Assembly (NCBI RefSeq): GCF_000006565.2
Contig: NC_031472.1
Location: forward strand, 2,880,493 to 2,944,492
Source: Toxoplasma gondii ME49
Taxonomy: Eukaryota; Apicomplexa; Conoidasida; Eucoccidiorida; Sarcocystidae
DNA: 64,000 nucleotides
Direction of reading: 5' to 3'
This document shows, in pieces, positions 58,782 to 64,000 of this stretch. Under the pieces are notes generated by a model that saw only the letters and a program-made list of their open reading frames with translations, was not told the origin of the DNA and did not search any database. Made by a program: the position numbers and the translations under genes. The stretch's first letter is position 1. Every line of letters starts with the position of its first letter.

Positions 58782-59099
58782 AGTCGTCTCGAAGTCGCTT
58801 CGAACTCGACACGGCCGGAAAGCAAACAGGGAGAAAGAGGAGAGACGGCGAAAAAAAACGCGGAGGAGGAAGTTTAAAAACGGGCAGACAGAGAGAGAAC
58901 AAACGGAGAAAGAGAGCAGAAAAGAATACGACGGAAACAGGAAGAAAGGGAGAAAGGAAGGAGGAGAAGGAGAAGAAAAGAAAGATCAGAAAACTTTCTC
59001 GAAGAAGAGTCTCCTTGGGCAGCACCTGCAAGAGGCACGGCCCCTCGGAGGCTGGTGAGAGAGATGGAGGAAGTCTTCTTCGAGAGATAATTATTTGTG

Positions 59100-59101
<2 letters not shown>

Positions 59102-59130
<29 letters not shown>
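59102..59130. repeat. (TA)n microsatellite
   Basis: About fourteen TA dinucleotides in the divergent spacer. Confidence 0.9.
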
Positions 59131-59134
<4 letters not shown>

Positions 59135-59284
59135 TAGAGATGTTTAGATATAGATATTGTATTATATATATGTATGGAGATAGACTTTGCGTGCGTATTT
59201 TTTGTGCACCCGCCTATGGAGAGACACCCACAGTCTGGCAGCAAAGACAGAAAGAGAGAAGAGAGACACAGAGGGACATGGCGA

Positions 59285-59311
59285 TAGACAGAGACAGAGA
59301 GACAGAGAGAC

Positions 59312-59344
<33 letters not shown>

Positions 59345-59388
59345 CAGAGACAGAGACAGAGACAGAGACAGATAGACAGAGAGAGAAG
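59285..59388. repeat. (GACAGA)n purine tract
   Basis: About 100 bases of GACAGA and GACAGAGA units, almost pure purine on the plus strand apart from the C of each unit. Likely unstable in length. Confidence 0.9.
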
Positions 59389-60585
59389 CGAGACCGCAAG
59401 GAGAGAAGCCCCCCGCACACAGAGAGGCTCAAGAAGCGGTGACGGAGAGAAGGGTGAGGAAAAGAGAGAGCGGCGAGGCGTTGAAAATGGTCCTTCCTGA
59501 ATTCTTGAGTAGAAAGGCTCTCGGTTTGCCGGAATCCCTGCGGCGCCGACGTTCTCGCGGAAAACGGAAGGGAGACGAGAGAGAGTTTTCACGAAAAGCG
59601 TAAAAGAGCTTCGAAAAGAAAGGTCTTTTGGGAGGTAGAAGACGAGGCAAGACGCGAAAATACCGCGAAGGACTGTTCTCCGAGAAAGCCAAGCAGCCCT
59701 GCCGCGGAAAACCATGAGTGAAGTTGCAGACGTTGTTTGGTGAGCTTGTCTCTTCAGAATTGAGTGGAGTTTTTCAACTTAAAGAAAAGGCAGCGTGTGA
59801 CTCTTCTCTCTCGACAGACAACATCCGGCTTCTTCCAGGAAAGTGACTTCTGACAGTTGCGCGCAAATCTCCCAGCAGAGGCGCTGTCTCCGCGTCCCTT
59901 ATAAAGGGAGGGGGTGGGGCTTTCTAGACTTGCGTTTGAATTTCTCCTCTTCTTTCCGTCCTTTTCATAAAAAACAAAACACTGTAGCATGAGAACTCTG
60001 CCGGCTATTTGCGACTTTGGGCTGGCGACAGACACAACACAGCCTCTGGAGGCGGTCCTCTTTTTCCTGTGTTCCGCTGTCCTCTCGCCTGTCTCCTTTC
60101 TCTCGCTTTCTCGCTTCTCTTGGTCTTTCTCTTTTCCTCTTTCTTGTCATGTTTGTCGGGTGTAGGCGAGATGCTTTCGACGGAAAGATGCGCCTGTCTC
60201 CGAGTCGCAAAACCAACGCAACAAAGGGCCAGCAGGAGACAGCGAAGAGACTCAGTTGTGGCTCTCCGAAGGGAAGAAAGTTCTTCGTGACCGCAGTTTG
60301 CCTCTTCTGACTCTTTCATTTTTTCCAAGGTTTTTTGACTCTTCTTGTCTCTTTCGTTCTTCGCCAAGCATGTAAACCTCCTCGACAAACGGACTTCTCG
60401 TCGACGACTTGAAACGCGCTTCTCGCGTTTCCTTCTCTCCTGAACTTTCCTCGCCTCCTTCGTCTTCTCCCTCGTCTCGCCTCTTCTCTTCTCTCAAGTG
60501 TCTTCTTTCTCTCCTCCCTGTCCTCTCTTTTCTCTCTTTCTTTCCTCGTCTCTCCCTTTTTTCGTCGCCTCCTCCTGCTCGCAGG

Positions 60586-63500
60586 ATGCCGCCTCTGACA
60601 GTTCTTCCTCGACGTCAGGCTTCTTCCAATTGGAGAAGGCGGCGTTCTCTTCCGCTCTCGCCGTCCACTCGCGGTCTGTGCTTCGGTCTCTCCTTCCACC
60701 AGGGGTCTCCTTTCAAACTTCGTGCATGCGGTGACGCGCGTGGGCTGGTGACACCCGCAACTTGCTCAGAATTCCGACTTCAGAGAAAGAAAGGAGATTC
60801 CGATTCTTCTCTCTCTTCTCCTTGCCCTCTCTGTTCTTCTCTCTCCTCTTCCTTTTCTTCCTTTTCTTCCGCTCCCAGTCTCCGTAGCAGTTGTCATGGG
60901 TTTGTCTCGTCTTCTCCGCTGTTTGTTTCCCCTCTCGCTGCCTTCACACGTTCGTCTTTGTTGAATCCCCTGCCCACCTTCTTCTTCTCGTCTTCACTTT
61001 CTGCTTCTCTCCGTTCTGCGTCCTTCAGCTCGTGCTCTCGTTCTTGTTCTCCTTCTCTCTGTTTTCGTTTGTCTGCTCCTCGGCTCTCAGGGCCGGTCAG
61101 TCGGCGTGTAGCGCGTCTCCGCGAAGCTCGCGAGTTCGAGCTTCTCTTGCGTCGGCAGGAGAACGCGTTCGCTCCGGACGCCTCGCCTGCGCAGGCCGAC
61201 CGCAGAAGCAGTACTCCTCCTACGTCCGCCTCATCGCAGGCGTCTGCTTCTCAGGCTTCTTCGCAGACCTCAGGGCGTCCCCTGGGGGTGGAGGGTCGCG
61301 CGTTTCTGAGGCGAGGAGGCGCCTGGCGAGAGCCTCTGAGGAACGTCGAAAAAGACGAGGGTGAAAACCTGGCCTCTTCAGCTTTTCTTAGTCAGGCATT
61401 TGGCGCCGTGGAAAGTGAAGTGATTCAGGCCCTCCGCGCTGCCGCCCAGACCCGCCGGCGAGGCGCCTACGAGAGAAGAACTCGAGAGCGAGAAGAGGAC
61501 AGAGGCCGACGCGGGAGACAAGACCTCCCTGAACAGAGCGAAAAGCGCCTCGATACGACATCTTCACAGGAGACTCCGAAGGAGACGCGCCCTTCCTCGT
61601 CTACGTTACACACACATGTCGAAAACAGCTCCCATCCCTCATCTTCTTCTCCTTCCTCGTCGTCTGCTTCAGGCGAATTGGTCGAGTTGTATCTGTCGCA
61701 TGTCCACAACTTGCGTCGAGTGGCGCCTCAGCCTCGCGCGTTCACGGACTTGCACATCAAGCATCTGTTGCTTCCGGCGTATTCTGCGAACGCTCTGGCG
61801 CCTCCTGCTCTTCCCTCTTCGCCCCTCAGTGCAGTCGAGGCGGAGGAGTCTCGAGAGAGAGAAGGACGAGCAGCTGGCGAGGAAGACATCGAAAGGTTTA
61901 GGACCTTTCGCCTGCCTTCTTCTGAGGGCGAGGACGAAGTGTATCCACGCGAAGCGCGAGAGAGAGAACGCGCGACGGAAAGACGACGCTGGAGAGACAT
62001 CGAGGGGGGCGAGGCCCTCGTCGAGGGCGAGGGAGATCTGCAGAAGAGCTTCTATGGCAACGAGAAAAACAACACCAACATCAGACTGCATGCAACGGAC
62101 GGAGACGGAGGCGAAGGTGCCCTCCTTGAGTGGCAGGAAGTGGAGAGGCGCGTAAAGGTCGAGGAGCTTAGGGAGAAGGAAGAGCGCGAAAGACGAAGAG
62201 GCGTCGCGGCGAAACACGCAGAGATTTTGGCGGCAGATATTCAAGTTCCAGGCCTCGCAGCGGTGCGCCGGGAGGCGGCCCAGGAGGTTGCTGCATGGCT
62301 GGCACACAGAGGGCTGAAGAGTGAAGAGAAAAGCAGAGGAGATCTCGAAAAAGGGCACGAGGAGGCAAGCAGGAGAGAGGGAGATCGAAGGCTGTCGCTC
62401 GCCTCCTCGCCTTTTGAAAGAGAGGGGGACGATGACGAACTCAGCGCTGGTTTTGCAGCAGAAGCGAGAAGCAGTCAAGAAAAACGGTTTTCTCCCTCTT
62501 CTTCGTCTTTGTCTCAGTCGCTGTCGTCGCCCGTTGGTGGGGTCAAAGAAGAAGAAAGATTTGCTGATTCCTCGCTTTTCCCCCGCGCTTCGTCGGCTGA
62601 GTGGAGTGGAAGGAGAGGGGGGCGCGGGTCATCTGAGGCCGCCGCCTTCGCTCCAGAGAAAAGGGCGGCAGTCGTTTTGTCTCCGTCGACTGTTTCTCCG
62701 GAAAATTCACTCTCACCTTCTGCCTCTCTGAGTGCACCTTCGTTTGTCCTCGCTACTGCAAATGCACGCATGCGAGATAGGCTGGTCTGTTCGCTCTACC
62801 CCCGCAGCCGCGCAAATGAAGACTTCATTATAGCCTCTTCGTCTTCTTCTCTCTCTCCTTCGTCCTCCTGTTCTCTCTCTGCTTCTTCGGCTCCCTCTTC
62901 GTCTTCCCCTTGCTCTTCTCTGTTCAGTTGTGAGGCATGTGAGAGCGAGAGCGACTCGGCTAGCGCGTCTACTCAGCGGCTTGTTCGGAGCGTGTCAGAA
63001 GAAGGGAGAGAGACAGAAAGGCCTTTCGAGAGGGGCGAGCACGAGAATCCGCTTTCTGAGGCAGAAGAAAGATTGATGAGGGCGGTTTTCTCGGAGGCTC
63101 TGGAGGCGTCGGGAGACCGAAGAGTTCCAGGGACTGACGAGCCAATGGACGTTTCCGCGATGTGCGCTCTTCCATCTTCCGTAGGAAGAAGAAGGCGCTC
63201 GTCTCCATTCTCTGGGGGGGGACGCGAAGGGATCGACGAGGCGTGCCTGACCCCACACGAGGGGTCTCCTTTTGGAGGGCCCTCTGGTGGCCGCGACCAG
63301 CCCGTGGGATCGGCCGCGACCCGTGGAGCCCTGAGGGACGGAGACACACCCGCGGGGCTGGAGACAAAACGAGTTAAGGGGGACAGCGAGTCGCGAGGGC
63401 GCAAGAGACACACCGTTCAGTGCGAAAGGGAAGACGAACCGACACCGTGTCGGTCGAAGAGAGACGAAGAGCGAGCAGAAGTTGCAGCGCGAAGAAAAAC

Positions 63501-64000
63501 GGAGTTTGACATGCGCTGGGCCGCCTCCTGTGCGGGGCTGGCGGGCGCAGAGGCCCTCGGCGTCTCCTCGCGGACCCCACAGAGAGGGCGAACGCGCCTA
63601 GGAGAAGAGACAGCGCTCGGAGTGGAGGCTGAAAGCTGCGGCGGAAGACACGGAGGCGAGGAAGACTTCCTCTTCGAGACAGGCGAGAACGCAGACGGAA
63701 GAAGTACGAAAGTCTCTCTTCAGAGTGGAGCTCGAAGGTGTGGACGAGACGACTCAGCGCGGTTTCTGTCTCAAGATCGAGACAGTTCAGAAACAAGGAA
63801 CCAAGAAAGAGAAGAAGAATTTGCGTCCTTCGACACCGGCTCTTCTGCGGGGCGAGGAGGAGGCAGAGCAGAAGAACACCCATCAACCGGAAGTTCTTCT
63901 TTTGCGCCGCCCGACGACCCTTTCGAAGATATGCGGCAAATCAAAGTCAATCGAGAACTTGCGGAGTTCTGGAAGGAACGAGGTGCCACAGACTTCGGAT
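60586..64000 (+). CDS. Large protein of unknown function, runs off the window
   Basis: From an ATG at 60586 the frame is open to the window edge (over 1,130 codons), so the C-terminus is missing. The N-terminus (PLTVLPRRQASSNWRRRRSL) is basic and could be a mitochondrial leader. A pyrimidine-rich stretch from a GTGACG donor at 60731 to a CTCTCAG acceptor ending at 61090 looks like an intron of exactly 360 bases; with or without it the frame is the same. The following sequence has helical charged segments (SRRVARLREAREFELLLRRQ; VERRVKVEELREKEERERRR), long Ser/Glu/Arg-rich disordered parts and, at the edge, DPFEDMRQIKVNRELAEFW, which looks more conserved. No domain is recognised. An AG directly before the ATG means a short upstream exon is possible. 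Confidence 0.6.
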   Translation, partial: MPPLTVLPRRQASSNWRRRRSLPLSPSTRGLCFGLSFHQGSPFKLRACGDARGLVTPATCSEFRLQRKKGDSDSSLSSPCPLCSSLSSSFSSFSSAPSLRSSCHGFVSSSPLFVSPLAAFTRSSLLNPLPTFFFSSSLSASLRSASFSSCSRSCSPSLCFRLSAPRLSGPVSRRVARLREAREFELLLRRQENAFAPDASPAQADRRSSTPPTSASSQASASQASSQTSGRPLGVEGRAFLRRGGAWREPLRNVEKDEGENLASSAFLSQAFGAVESEVIQALRAAAQTRRRGAYERRTREREEDRGRRGRQDLPEQSEKRLDTTSSQETPKETRPSSSTLHTHVENSSHPSSSSPSSSSASGELVELYLSHVHNLRRVAPQPRAFTDLHIKHLLLPAYSANALAPPALPSSPLSAVEAEESREREGRAAGEEDIERFRTFRLPSSEGEDEVYPREARERERATERRRWRDIEGGEALVEGEGDLQKSFYGNEKNNTNIRLHATDGDGGEGALLEWQEVERRVKVEELREKEERERRRGVAAKHAEILAADIQVPGLAAVRREAAQEVAAWLAHRGLKSEEKSRGDLEKGHEEASRREGDRRLSLASSPFEREGDDDELSAGFAAEARSSQEKRFSPSSSSLSQSLSSPVGGVKEEERFADSSLFPRASSAEWSGRRGGRGSSEAAAFAPEKRAAVVLSPSTVSPENSLSPSASLSAPSFVLATANARMRDRLVCSLYPRSRANEDFIIASSSSSLSPSSSCSLSASSAPSSSSPCSSLFSCEACESESDSASASTQRLVRSVSEEGRETERPFERGEHENPLSEAEERLMRAVFSEALEASGDRRVPGTDEPMDVSAMCALPSSVGRRRRSSPFSGGGREGIDEACLTPHEGSPFGGPSGGRDQPVGSAATRGALRDGDTPAGLETKRVKGDSESRGRKRHTVQCEREDEPTPCRSKRDEERAEVAARRKTEFDMRWAASCAGLAGAEALGVSSRTPQRGRTRLGEETALGVEAESCGGRHGGEEDFLFETGENADGRSTKVSLQSGARRCGRDDSARFLSQDRDSSETRNQEREEEFASFDTGSSAGRGGGRAEEHPSTGSSSFAPPDDPFEDMRQIKVNRELAEFWKERGATDFG

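Larger units (their letters stand above)
58782..60585. other. Divergent promoter region between pyrophosphatase and right-end gene
   Basis: No gene is supported. The region lies between two genes transcribed away from each other and should contain both promoters. It holds a TA tract (59102-59130) and a long GACAGA/GACAGAGA tract (59285-59388). Long frames on both strands here are produced by purine-rich and pyrimidine-rich strands and have no domain. Confidence 0.55.

Noticed and set aside
57934..59058. 374-codon plus-strand frame
   Set aside because: Antisense shadow of pyrophosphatase exon 1; product is Glu/Arg/Gly filler from the repeat region.
58264..59715. 483-codon minus-strand frame
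   Set aside because: It overlaps the pyrophosphatase exon out of frame and translates the GACAGA tract as Leu/Ser/Cys repeats; no real protein feature.
1..64000. CRISPR arrays, transposons, operons, bacterial-type promoters
   Set aside because: No spaced direct repeats, transposase or reverse-transcriptase signatures were seen, and gene structure is eukaryotic; the repeats present are simple microsatellites.

Overview
The window looks like nuclear DNA of a cyst-forming coccidian (Toxoplasma/Neospora type). The grounds are GC-rich exons full of Arg, Ser and Glu runs, phase-matched introns of a few hundred bases with long pyrimidine tracts and frequent (TA)n microsatellites, scattered TGCATGC motifs, one start in a CAAAATGG context, and a FKBP-TPR-cyclophilin gene of the kind described from Toxoplasma as FCBP57. 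There is no sign of bacterial, plasmid or viral DNA.

Layout: 1-5.2 kb holds one possible small secreted protein (2169-2966). At 5.26-10.66 kb lies a nine-exon plus-strand gene for an RBM34/Nop12-type nucleolar two-RRM protein. The stretch from 10.7 to 20.7 kb has no convincing protein gene but carries an RNA-gene island: U2 snRNA (+), U3 snoRNA (+), tRNA-Ala(CGC) (-), U1 snRNA (+) and U5 snRNA (-). I did not find U4 or U6. From 20.8 to 31.1 kb three minus-strand genes follow: an orphan 340-residue ORF, a five-exon SDS22-like leucine-rich-repeat protein, and an IQ-motif protein with a DPY-30/RIIa-like domain resembling EFCAB10. At 33.6-40.8 kb lies the 14-exon minus-strand dual immunophilin (503 residues). 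At 43.4-44.7 kb there are exons of an unidentified plus-strand gene, then a 6-kb single-exon gene for a ~2,000-residue protein with one C-terminal GATA-like zinc finger (47.3-53.3 kb). At 55.9-58.8 kb lies a three-exon minus-strand soluble inorganic pyrophosphatase with a ~200-residue N-terminal extension suggesting organelle import. A long plus-strand gene starts near 60.6 kb and runs off the right edge.

The genes are not an operon; each appears to have its own promoter. Two loose themes are visible. RNA maturation: U1, U2, U5, U3 and an RRM nucleolar protein probably acting in ribosome assembly. Possible cytoskeletal or flagellar function: the LRR and EFCAB10-like genes, consistent with a microgamete role, which is inference. 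Exon junctions for the recognised genes were worked out by eye from GT/AG signals, reading phase and family alignment from memory; no search or transcript data were available.
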